This document shows, in pieces, positions 25,201 through 37,200 of a stretch of 64,000 nt of DNA; the stretch's first letter is position 1, and each line of letters opens with the position of its first letter. Below the pieces are notes generated by a model. The model was not told the origin of the DNA. It saw only the letters and a list, made by a program, of their open reading frames with translations, and did no database searches. Where the stretch lies: assembly GCA_013400155.1 (NCBI GenBank), contig VXBM01000677.1, forward strand, positions 62,001 to 126,000. The letters are read 5' to 3'. The translations under genes were made by a program, and so were the position numbers. The DNA is from Helopsaltes ochotensis. Taxonomy: Eukaryota; Chordata; Aves; Passeriformes; Locustellidae.

Positions 25201-28200
25201 ACCCAGCCACACCAGGGAAGTACGTTGTCACAATTACATGGGGTGGGCAAAACATCCCAAAAAGGTGAGTCAAAAGTAGCTTTTTGGGCATTTTTATGTT
25301 CTTCAGTGGGTTGTTTAGCTGGTGGGCTTTTAAAGCAGTGCTGACCTTTGAAGAAGCACTGGGGAGACAAGTTAATGGCAAATTGTTGTAACATTTTATT
25401 TTTAACAGCCTGCTTTTGCACTGCAGCAGCTTGACAAAGCTTGAAGGGTGATTTACGTCAGTCTTTCTGACGCAAAATCATGAAAAAAAAACCTTAATAA
25501 AACGTGGTGGATCATGAAGCTTGGACTTTGCAAGATTTTGAAGGGATATATTATTTCAGTGTCCACAGCTATAGCAAGCAGAGCAAGTATTTGACATTCA
25601 GGATTTGTGGTGGAAGATGTAAGCATGTGATGGGTTGATCTCTCTGCTAGAAAGACACTGCTGGGCACTGTGCCACCACCAGATGATAGCATCTATTGAT
25701 TTGGAAAATCCAATGTAAAGCCTCATTAAAATACCTGGGGGAAAACATAGATGTTGTATTTGTCCCATTTCTAATGCCATGCTTTATTTTTCTCTGGTAG
25801 CCCCTTTGAAGTTCAGGTGAGTCATGAAGCAGGTCCTCAGAAAGTGCGAGCCTGGGGGCCAGGACTGCATGAGGGAGTTGTGGGCAAGTCGGCCGACTTT
25901 GTGGTCGAGTCCATTGGCACAGAAGTTGGCTCTCTTGGTATGTTACTGACTTAGTTTCCCTTAAATATTTGTATCTTGCAATGCTAGCAGAAAACTCATG
26001 AGAAACAATAGGTTTCCCAACAGTAAAAAAACCATGTCTGTAAGACATTGTGGTCTAAACGCAAACGTCTATCAGTGTATCAAAGGCAAGTCCTAGAAAC
26101 AGGAGTGTTTGTGATGGAGAGTGTTAATCTGTGGTTTCGTGGGATGAGATCCAGAACAGAATGATGGATGATGGATTTTCTCCTGTATTACTGGAGAAGG
26201 GTGACTGAGAGATCAGGCGTGGTTATGGCTAACAAAAAGCTATTTATGGAAAGGGTGTTAAATTAGCAGCCACCACAAACCTAACATGAGGAACTTACGT
26301 GTTCCTTTTTCAGGCTTTGCAATAGAAGGCCCTTCTCAGGCTAAAATTGAGTGTGATGACAAGAACGATGGCTCATGTGATGTGAAATATTGGCCCAAAG
26401 AGCCTGGTGAGTATGCTGTGCACATCATGTGCGATGATGAGGACATAAAACACAGCCCTTACATGGCCTTCATTCGACCGGCTCCTGGAGACTTCGATGC
26501 AGATAAGGTGAGGCATAGGAGTTCACCCATGGCATAGCGTATCTTTGCTGTAACTACAGTAGAGATGTTTCTAAAGGATTCTGATAGCAGACTCTTAAGC
26601 TGCCTCTGCTTATAGCTCTGAATTTGCCAAGATACTACCCAGCCAGATATTCCCCAGCTTTTTCTAATAACACTGTTATGGTTTTGATTCATGTAATGAA
26701 AACTTGCTGAAGAAGTATCGCAGGCTTCTTGGGGTTTGTGGTGGGGCCAGATCTTCATACATGAATCACTTAGTTTTGTTTCTCTTTCTGAACTGCAAAC
26801 TAACACTCTTGAGGTGCTCTTTTAGGTGAAGGCTTATGGCCCAGGCTTGGAGAGGACTGGCTGTATAGTGAACAATCCTGCTGAGTTCACAGTTGAAACC
26901 AAGGATGCTGGGAAAGCACCTCTGAAGATGTATGCACAGGTAAAAACCCAAAGGCAGCTGTGAGAAACTGCAGCAAAAGGGCTTTAATACTGTTTAGAGA
27001 GATGCCCTAAGTATTTCTACTCATTTACACGCCGCTTAATTCTGGGCATGTGTAAATCAGTCAGAGCTCTGTGCTTTGATCTGCGTAAGGTAGTCAGGCA
27101 ATAATTGAAGACAAAGTGACTGTTCTGAAGTGTATGAAGTACATGGCTTTGCTTCCTTACTTGGAGTCTCCTCAGCAAAGTAAGGTATAATTTCCTTGAA
27201 TTGTCATTTGGAAGCACTGAAGTGTCTCTGACCCTGTGAATTTTCTCTGTTGTAGGATGGTGTATGAATGAGCAAGTGTTAGATGAGGAAGACTTACAGA
27301 AGTGTGAATTGCGTGTTTCTTTCAGTACTTCTTAGCTGCAGTTCTGGATAAAAAAAAAACCTGACACATTTCAGAACAGTCTTGAGCTGTTCAAATTACG
27401 CAAACATTTTTTAAGTACATGAACTTTCTGCTTGTATTACTGCTTTTTAGGATGGAGAAGGAAACCCTATAGATATCCAGATAAAGAGCAAGCCTGATGG
27501 TGTGTTTGCCTGCTCCTATGTGCCAGTTAAACCAATCAAACATACAATTTCTGTTGTCTGGGGAGGAGCCAATGTGCCCAATAGCCCATTTAGGGTAAGT
27601 ACAGAGATTAATAGTTCTTAGTTCTAGCCAAATAGGACATTGCTGCTCACAACTACTTGTTAGTACAACTAGGATGATAAAGCCGTTCTGTGAACTTCAA
27701 GGAGGTGTGCCCTTCTACTCCACGTTTTTTAGAAATCTTTCCACTTGTATAAATATTTCTGTTTTCACAAGCTCGCATGGTGGTCTCCTATCAGCCTGCC
27801 TGCAGCCTGGGAGATTTGCGGCCATTCATTTGTATCTGTTTTCCTGTAGCTCTATCATTATGATTTGGGACGGCAGAATAATGATATGAGACGCAGAGCC
27901 TTCTTCGGAGGGCATATAGCAAAGGTTTATTGAAAGACATACTTCTTTATACAGTGTTTTGGTACAAGTAATATGATTGGTCATTTAGAGCCTACACCTC
28001 TTTGTAAGCATCTTTGCCATTAGCAAAACAACAGGTGTAGAGACAAGAAAACATCTTTACAAGTAAACAAGGTGAAAAACTTGTTGTTTGATTAGAAGTT
28101 GTTTGGAACTTCTTGTCACAGCTCCCCCAGAGCAGATGCCTGGGAAAGTCTATCTGACTTACTTTCTCAGATACTCTCACAGCTGCCTGAAGCCTAGAAA

Positions 28201-31200
28201 TCTATTTTCTGACCACTGTCAGTTTCTCACATAGCTCCTCTCCAAGCAATGCTCTGACTTGGCGGTGATCTCAAGTGTGACAGAAATGTGTGATTCTGAC
28301 CCTTGTGAATTTGTGTAGGTCCTTATAGGTCAAGGGAGTCATCCCCAGAAAGTCAAAGTGTTTGGGCCCGGCGTGGAGAGAACTGGCCTGAAAGCAAGTG
28401 AGCCGACCCACTTCACTGTGGACTGCACAGATGCAGGAGAAGGTAAAAGCAGCCTGGGCTGTTCTGTGGTATCAGAATCACAGGTCATGCAAGGAGGAGG
28501 GGGTTTTCCTTATTTAGTGGAAAAACCTCGGGAAGCAGAATATTGCAGTGAATTGTGATCTGCTCTGTTACATTAGTTAACATGGTACTCAGCTAGAAAT
28601 GGGAATGGTCTGGCTGTTTGGCTGGATATGTCTGTGCTGTCCAGTAGCAAAACCTCCACTTGCTTTTCCTAGGTGATGTCAGTGTTGGAATTAAGTGTGA
28701 TGCTCGTGTGGTCAGCAATGAAGAAGAGGACATAGATTTTGACATCATCCACAATGCTAACGATACATTTACAGTGAAATACTCACCACCTGCTGCCGGG
28801 CGCTACACAATTAAAGTGCTTTTTGCAGGAGAGGTTCGTAATCTTCGTTTTGCAGCCTGATGTTTTGAGAATCTGTTCATCTGCTCTTTGATCACCATGC
28901 ATTTGCCAGTTCACCACTGAATGTCAGCTTGCATGCACTTGGTTTGGTCACTGTTTCTGTAAAAGTGTAACAAATGGAAACTTCTTTTGCAATACTTGCA
29001 AAAGTGAGAAGAGTTGGTTGGGGATGCTGAAGTTTGTGTAATGTGTTGTACTGGCATAATGAATGTGGTCTCCATGGCAGGGCAAGGCTGCCTTCTGAAG
29101 GAAAAAAAACTTAAGTGACTTTTCAAGGAAAATAGGGGGAAAAGGTTTTCCTTAAAAATAAAAAACACAGAGAGACAAACTTCCAGCTGTTAAACATTGC
29201 CTTACTGAGTAGCATAACTCAAAATATCGGGCAAAGTTAAGTGAGGTGAAATTTTACTCAAGATGCTGGAATTAGAGCAGAATTATCTTAAAATTATCAT
29301 CTTGTTTAATTTTGGCTAGTGAAGAGTGACCTGATTATTTTTGGAGTTGTGTTTCTATTGCAGGAAATTCCTGCCAGCCCATTCAGAGTTAAAGTGGACC
29401 CCTCACATGATGCCAGCAAAGTGAAAGCTGAAGGACCTGGGCTTAACAAAACTGGTGAGAGCTGGGTTCATGTAGTGTGACCAGTACTGGATCATGAAGA
29501 GCTGTTGCAGGATGGTCACAGCCTGGCTGAATATTGCTGGGATGCAGTAGCAATGTGGGGTGTCAGGCAGTTGAAAACAACTTTTGTCATTTTGCTTGAC
29601 TGGATTTTATTGGCACTGAATGCTTCTTGGGAAGAGTTTCTATGTGTGAGCTGTGTGTAAATTAGAATTAACATTTTTCTTCAGGTGTGGAAAATGGCAA
29701 ACCAACACACTTCACTGTGTTCACCAAGGGAGCTGGAAAAGCACCGCTGGATGTGCAGTTCAGCAGCTCAGTGGCAGGAGAGGCAGTGATGGATCTGGAT
29801 ATCATTGACAACTATGACTATTCCCACACTATTAGGTACACACCGATACAGCAGGTAGGTCTGACTCCTGTAGCAGTACAAGAGTGAACAATTCATGTTG
29901 CTATAGTGTGATGACCTCCCTCCATAGTACCTGTGCACGGAGGAAAAAGCGCAAAAAACTTGCCAGGGTATCCTGTTCCCGTGGATCCCTAATGCCTGCA
30001 GTACAATGGGAGTTGGAAAGCAGTAATGCATTTTTTCTGATGCAGTTATTGATAGCTTGCCACTGGTTTCTTTTCTGTGGCAAAAAGAGATACTGACACA
30101 GTAGCACACAGCTGACATCATCATTCCATACCTTACCAGTTGAAGAAGAAAGGTGACAAACCTTCCCAGACTCCACAATGGAGTTGAACTACAGCAGCTG
30201 CTACAGCTGCCACAGTCCTGCAGAGTTGGGGTTGTGGTGTGCTGCCTGTCAGCAAGCTGCTGGTCTCAAAGGAGCTGAGGTGCAAACAAGAGCAGGGACA
30301 AAAGAAGAGTTTGGGTGACACTGCACTAATTCCCAGTAGGCAAATGATGAAGTTGGTGCCTTTCTAACAATGCCATTAAAGAGCTAAAAGTGGAAGCTCC
30401 TAATAACTAGAAGTATTTTTCCTTATGCTGTACTTCTATGTTTGTAAAGGGCCACTAAACACCAGAATGCACAAACCGTGTTTTTGAGGACTTAGGTGCT
30501 CTGGTGCTGAGACAAAAGTGTTTTGCTTCTCTTGTTCTCCTAAACAACCAAATGCACTACTAGGTCATCTGCCCCAACTTCCTTGAATGGAGCTATGTAA
30601 AAGTGAACTGATAAGGAAGACTGCAGTATTATTTAGCTGGTAATGCAAGTTCAGCATTCTTGGAAGCGCCATAAAGCTAGCATTTGTTTTTCCATAAAGC
30701 CCATTGCATGATTTCAGGATGTGGTTGGTGTGCCTGTTTGGAGAGGCTTTGGCTTGTTTAGTCAGGGTTGGTATTGCAGAAGGGAGCATTCCTCTCTACT
30801 CCATATGTTCATGAGCAATAGCAGATTGCTGTATTTCAACTGAAAATCACTTTTGAAACAAGCCAGGATTCCCAAACCAGGTTTTTCACTTGGGTCTTCC
30901 ATCTGGAGAAGTACCATGGGTAATGGAAGAGCTGTAGGCTTACACAAGATGCTCGCAGATAGCAGTGGCAGGAGAGCAATGGTTAAAAAGCGATGAAAAT
31001 AGACTGCTCAATAATTAGAGTAGCCTTTTTGTCCCTACATGCTGTGAGCACATAGGTCATTCCTGGACCCTGTCTGTCTCGGGTTTCTAAGAGTAGCTTA
31101 TGAATGAGACTGTGGACTCTTCAGAGCAGAGGAAGGATGGAGTAGGTAATTAAATTCCTGAGGGGCAGCATCAGTCACAGAGCAGCCTTGGTTTAATGCT

Positions 31201-34200
31201 GTTTATTTGGCCTTATCTATCTCGTGGTGTTGCTACAGCGTGTTTCCTAAAAACAACCAAAAATAATCATGGAAGATATTCACTCGCTTGCATGAAACAT
31301 CCATGATTATTTCACTTTTGAGGAGAATTGGCCAAGAATGAAAAGTAAGCAAACACTGAATATAGCTAAAATATGGACTGTGGTAGGAGAGAATAAAAGG
31401 AGCACACATCATGGAGCTTGCTGTGGCTGTGCAGCATTCCAGCCAAAATACACAAGAGCATTAATCTTTCTGACTTGTAGAGCTTAAACCCCTGGTATTT
31501 CAGATGCTGTAATAATACTATCTCTTTGCAGTCTTAGCTTTGGCCTCTCCATGTGGTGGAAGGGGATACCTGGTCTGGAGCAGTGGGACATTGATTCAGC
31601 TGTCGGGTCTGAGTGCTGGGAGGGTGAGAGCCAGCCTGAGCTGGAGGCTTTGCCAGGCAGCTTGAATATAGTCTAATTAAGTGTTGGAAAGAACTTTTTT
31701 GCTCTTCCTGTATTGAATAAAAACCATTTAGAACTTTGAAGGGCTGCAGTGGTGTGAGAGCTTTATTGTCCATAAACCAAAGTAAGTTTGGCTGTGGCCA
31801 GATAAAATAGATTAGTTGATGTGATTATTTACTGCTTAGGTGTTGATGTGTCTGTGCAAAATGAGGAACTGAACTAACATGTTAATTCTCCAATTAGGGT
31901 CCTATGAAGGTTTTGCTAACTTACGGTGGTGATCCTATCCCTAAAAGCCCTTTCATGGTGGGTGTTGCTGCTCCTCTAGACCTAAGCAAAGTTAGAGTCA
32001 ATGGACTTGAAAACAGTAAGTACCTGTGGACTGGAAGCCTCTGAAGCGTCTCTGGAGTCTGGGTGGTAGCCAGCATGTCCTGCTGGAGCAGGAGCAGGCA
32101 AAACAATCTCCTTTTTAACTTGCTACAGCTGGGGATCAACCAGTTCCAACTTTATAACTTGACCACACTTATTTAGGTAGTCCTCTTGAGAACTGAATTT
32201 CAATTTAAATTTTTTTTTTCTTTCTTGCTAAGATTGCATAGTAATATGGGAAAAAATGTCTGGGATTTGGTCCTTTGTGCTGGACTGAATTGGATGCTTC
32301 ACCAGGCTGAGCACTCTCTGATGAAATCTGTTTCCCTGAGGGCTAAATGGCTGTTCAAATGTATCAAACTGTTACAATGCACAGTGTCATTCTTACAGTC
32401 TTTTTGTTTTCCAAAAGTGGAAGAACTTAAGGCTGTGAAATACTGTTGCTTTCCTGAAGTGAGCCTCTGATATTGTCAGACCACACCTTACAAGGCTTCT
32501 TTTCCCATGTAGCTTTGTAGTGGCAATTAACCAAGGCATTTGGTTTTGGTTGGGTTTTTTTGGGTTTTTTTTGCTCGGCTTGGGAGGGTTTCTTGCCTGC
32601 AGAGGAATGCAGACTGGGCAGGTCTCTGCTGGTATGTGCTACCTTAGTGATACGAGCATGGGAGATTGCTTGGACCGCTGTCTGATGTTAAGTAAGTAAT
32701 GTAATATGGTCTTTGTCTTTTTCAGGAGTAGAAGTAGGGAAAGATCAGGAATTTGTAATTGATACCAAAGGAGCTGGTGGGCAAGGTAAACTGGAGGTTA
32801 ACATTTCCAGTCCTATGAGGAAAGCTGTGCCATGTCTGGTGGAACCGCTTCTGGGTAAGGAGTGCAGCACTGCAAAATATATTCCACGGGAAGAAGGACT
32901 GTATGTGGTGGATGTGAGTTATGATGGTAACCCAATCCCAGGGAGCCCCTACACTGTGGAGGCCACATTACCTCCAGACCCCTCCAAGGTAAGTGAACAG
33001 TATAGGGCTGTAACAGCAACTGATATTTGAAATTGAATTGTGGGCTATTGCCATGACACTTAGCTTGGTCTTGGCCAAAACATACCCAGGACATCCTTAC
33101 TCAGAATGCTCAGTGATTCCTTTTGCAGCCTCCTTGACTTGTAGAATTCATTCCTGTAACACACTCTACTTGAAAAAATAGTTGAACTAATCAAAAATAT
33201 GGCAAGCATCCTGCATAGTGTGGCAAATTTAAGTATTGCTCCTAATTTAATAAAGTCTATCTGATAAACATCTCTGATGTATTAAGATGCTTTTTTTCTA
33301 AGGAAATATATTTCAAGAAAAACATGTACAGCCATCAAGTATTTTAATATTGCCACCTTTTATTTCCCATCGTTATATAAAATCAGCTATGGTGAGATTA
33401 AAAATTTGCCTAGAAACCTCTTTGGAGGAGAAGTACCAGCTTTACAGCTGGGCTGAGTGGCAAAGGAGACAGTGCCTTCTGTGTATTTTTAAGAGCCTGC
33501 TAATCGAGTCCCACATACAGCAAGTCTAACTAGGAAGTCTTCTGGCAATAACATGGAAAAGGCCATTTAGCTCAACTGCATATTCTCTTTTAGGTAAAAG
33601 CTCATGGTCCAGGTCTTCGAGGGGGCCTTGTTGGAAAACCAGCCCAATTTACAATAGATACCAAAGGGGCAGGAACTGGAGGTTTGGGTTTGACAGTAGA
33701 AGGCCCGTGTGAAGCTAAAATTGAATGTTCAGACAACGGCGATGGAACCTGCTCTGTCTCCTACCTGCCTACAAAGCCTGGAGAGTATTTTGTAAACATC
33801 CTGTTTGAAGAAGTTCACATTCCTGGTTCACCCTTTAAGGCAGATATAGAAATGCCATTTGATGTCTCTAAAGTCATTGCCACAGGCCCAGGTCTGGAGC
33901 ATGGTAAAGTAGGTGAGGCAGGGCTGCTGAATGTCGACTGCACAGAAGCAGGTCCTGGGGACCTGTGGGTGGACATGGTATCAGATACTGGTTCCAAAGC
34001 TGAGGTCCAGATCGATGATAACAAAGATGGCACCTATGTCGTTACCTATGTGCCACTTTTAGCTGGCATGTACACAATCAAGATGAGATATGGAGAAGAG
34101 CAAGTACCTCAGTTCCCAGTCCGGGTCAAAGTGGAGCCAGCTGTGGACACAAGCAGAGTTAAAGTGTTTGGGCCAGGAGTCGAAGGAAAAGGTGAGATTG

Positions 34201-37200
34201 AGTGTTGTTATCAGAATTTGTAGGACTTGCAGTCCTTCCCGAGTATTCTGAGTGTTGAAAGTTGTAAAAGCCTTGTACGGTGACCCTTGGACAGACAGGA
34301 GTCTCATGTTCCCAAAGAAGTTGTTTATCATGCTGCTTCACCAAATGTTTTGTTGTTGGAATGTATGCACTTCTTGAAGTGACTCTTCAAAACATTTCCT
34401 GTAGATGTCTTCCGAGAAGCTACAACTAAGTTCGCTGTGGATGCTCGACCTCTAACGAAGGCTGGTGGTGACCACATCAGGACACAAATCACAAGCCCAT
34501 CTGGCTCCCCCACAGAATGTCTCATCCAAGACAATGCTGATGGAACATACTCAGTGGAGTACACACCTTTTGAAAAGGGTAATCTCAGGGCTTATTTTCT
34601 TCTACTTAAAAGGGGAAAACCAAGAGCAAGCAGCTCTTCTGCCACTTTCATTTGGCCAACCCCTGAGGTCTGCTGGTAACTTGTTGGCATCTTTGCAAGA
34701 AGTCTGCCAGTAGAGGAGCTAATTCTGCAGGAAGTAGCTCTGTTTTAACTTGAAGAACTGACTTTTATGGTAACTGGTCTTTAGAAGAGCAGTGTGTAGA
34801 TGGAATCTCAATTACAAAACACTAGTGGAGTCTTGTGAAATACAAGAGGAAACTCTTACCCATATACTGACTTTTAAGTCTGTAGCATCTTGTAGAATTA
34901 TTTTAAGTGATGAGCATATTAAGGGAATTCAGGAGACATTTCCCTCTTCTTAACAGGTCCACACACAGTCAGTGTGATGTATGATGGTGTGCCTGTGCCA
35001 AATAGTCCCTTCCGAGTGAACGTTGCAGAGGGCTGCCATCCATCACGTGTGAAGGCACAAGGACCTGGACTTACAGAAGCATTCACAAATCTGCCAAATG
35101 CCTTTTCGGTTGTTACCAGGTGATGGGGCATGTTTGATCTTGAAGGAATATCTGAGCGGGGGAGGAGTGTAGTGATGTATGCAATGCAGGATGCTAAACT
35201 CAGTACAAATATTTATAAAAAGGCCAAGCCGTGTCCAGCTGATGACTGTGTTTACCCATATACTCTGCTCTGCAGACGTTCAACATTAGGGATTGATAGT
35301 TCCTAAGGAGAAAATTCTAGGAAAATTTGAGTGAGGTAGTTCTGAACAGCTTTACGTGCCAGCACATGCTGAAGGCCGAACATCGGAAGTCAGGATACCA
35401 CATTTCCAAAAATGATGAAAATGCAGCCAGAGCATGGGAAGGCTACAAAGGTGCTTTAGAAGCAGGTGATTCTAACAGTGTGTGTTTCTGTCTTGCAGAG
35501 GGGCAGGAATTGGTGGCCTTGGAATAACTGTTGAAGGACCTTCAGAATCTAAAATTAGCTGTAAAGATAACAAAGATGGGAGTTGCAGTGCTGAGTATGT
35601 TCCTTATGTTCCAGGAGAGTACGATGTTAACATCACATATGGGGGAGAGCATATTCCTGGTAAGAGCTCTTGATCAGTAGCTTTCAGAAGTGGGGAGAAG
35701 TCAAACTATGGACTCAGAGTTCTCAGTTGGTTGCATCTCCCTTGTGCTGTGGGATGTTGATGTGATTTTGGCTTTCTGCTTTTTCCTCAGAACACAGGCA
35801 GAAAAGGCAGTGGCATTTGCTCAAATGGGTACAGATGAATGGGGCAGGAAAAAGGGCACTAACCCTTGACAAATAACATGCACAAGTGATGTGTAATACC
35901 TTGGGTCTTGAAAATTGGTATGTGGATGCATTAAAGATCCTGTTCTGCAGTTAGAGGGGATGTTTCTTGTTGTTCCCATTCTCTTTGTTGACATACTGAA
36001 CTTAGTAAAATATAAGGAAACGTGTTGCCTCCGTAATACTTCATTCGCACTTCTGGTTCCTTTCATGTTTAGTTTCTTTTCCCGAGGTATGAGAAGCAGA
36101 TGGGTCACAACAGAATTATTGTCAACAATCCTGCAAAAATGTGGAAGCACCATCATTACACTTCTGGTTCTTGCAGAAGCAGAGGGATAGTGAGGAGACT
36201 CTGGGGTTGTCATTCCTGCCTGCACCAGTGGGATAGTAATAAAAAAACCTAAGGAAAAGCAGAGAAAAAAGACCTTTCATTCTCTCTAACTGTTAACCTT
36301 GTGGTGTTTCAACTTACTATGTCAACTTCCAGGCAGTCCTTTCAAGGTTCCTGTGAAGGATGTTGTGGATCCCAGCAAGGTGAAGATAGCAGGACCAGGT
36401 CTGGGTACAGCTGTTCGAGCCAAAATCCCCCAGTCCTTCACTGTAGACACCAGCAAGGCAGGAATAGCACCTCTTGAAGTGGTAGTGACAGGTCCCAGAG
36501 GTAAGAACCAAAGTATTCCATCTGGCTGTGCCCGTATCTGAATTTGGGCAGGTAACATGGTCTTGGCCCTGCTTGCAAAGGTGGCGATGCCACTTGAATG
36601 AGCATTTCCCTCTGGTCCTGTTCATCTGTTGAGTGCCCCTTGGCAGCCGACCCACATGTCATGCTGTCAAAGGAGAGCTATGTCCTAGGTAGTGCTGCTG
36701 TGGACAGTGTCTTTAATGGCTTTAGCCTAATCACCTGATCTTCAGGACTGGGAGAAGTGATGTGAATAACTGTCACTGGTGAACAATTGTGTGTTAAGTT
36801 TAAGACATCAAAAAGTAAATCCAAAGTCTTACATGTGATCAGTGACTTGGGAAACCTGTGTCAGGGGATTGCAGGAGTCTCTGAATCATGCTGAAAATGC
36901 ACAGTGGTCCCCAGAGAGCAACAAGACCCTCAAGTGATAGCATTAATGGTGTTTGCATTAACCTAGAAAGCTGTGTCTTGGTGGCACAGTATCTTGGCAG
37001 TTGAATACCTGTTGGCTGCAAGTCTCACCTTGCTGGGAGGTGAGAGCTGCCTCCCCACTGGAGTGTCAGGTCTTGCTGTGCAGGTGCCCTGCAGGTAACA
37101 TTTCTTTAATTCTAGCAGATGAGATGGATTCACAGGGATGGCGCTCCCCATTGAAAGCAATTTCAGATTTCTTTAAAGGTGGTCCAAAGGGTGACACTGA

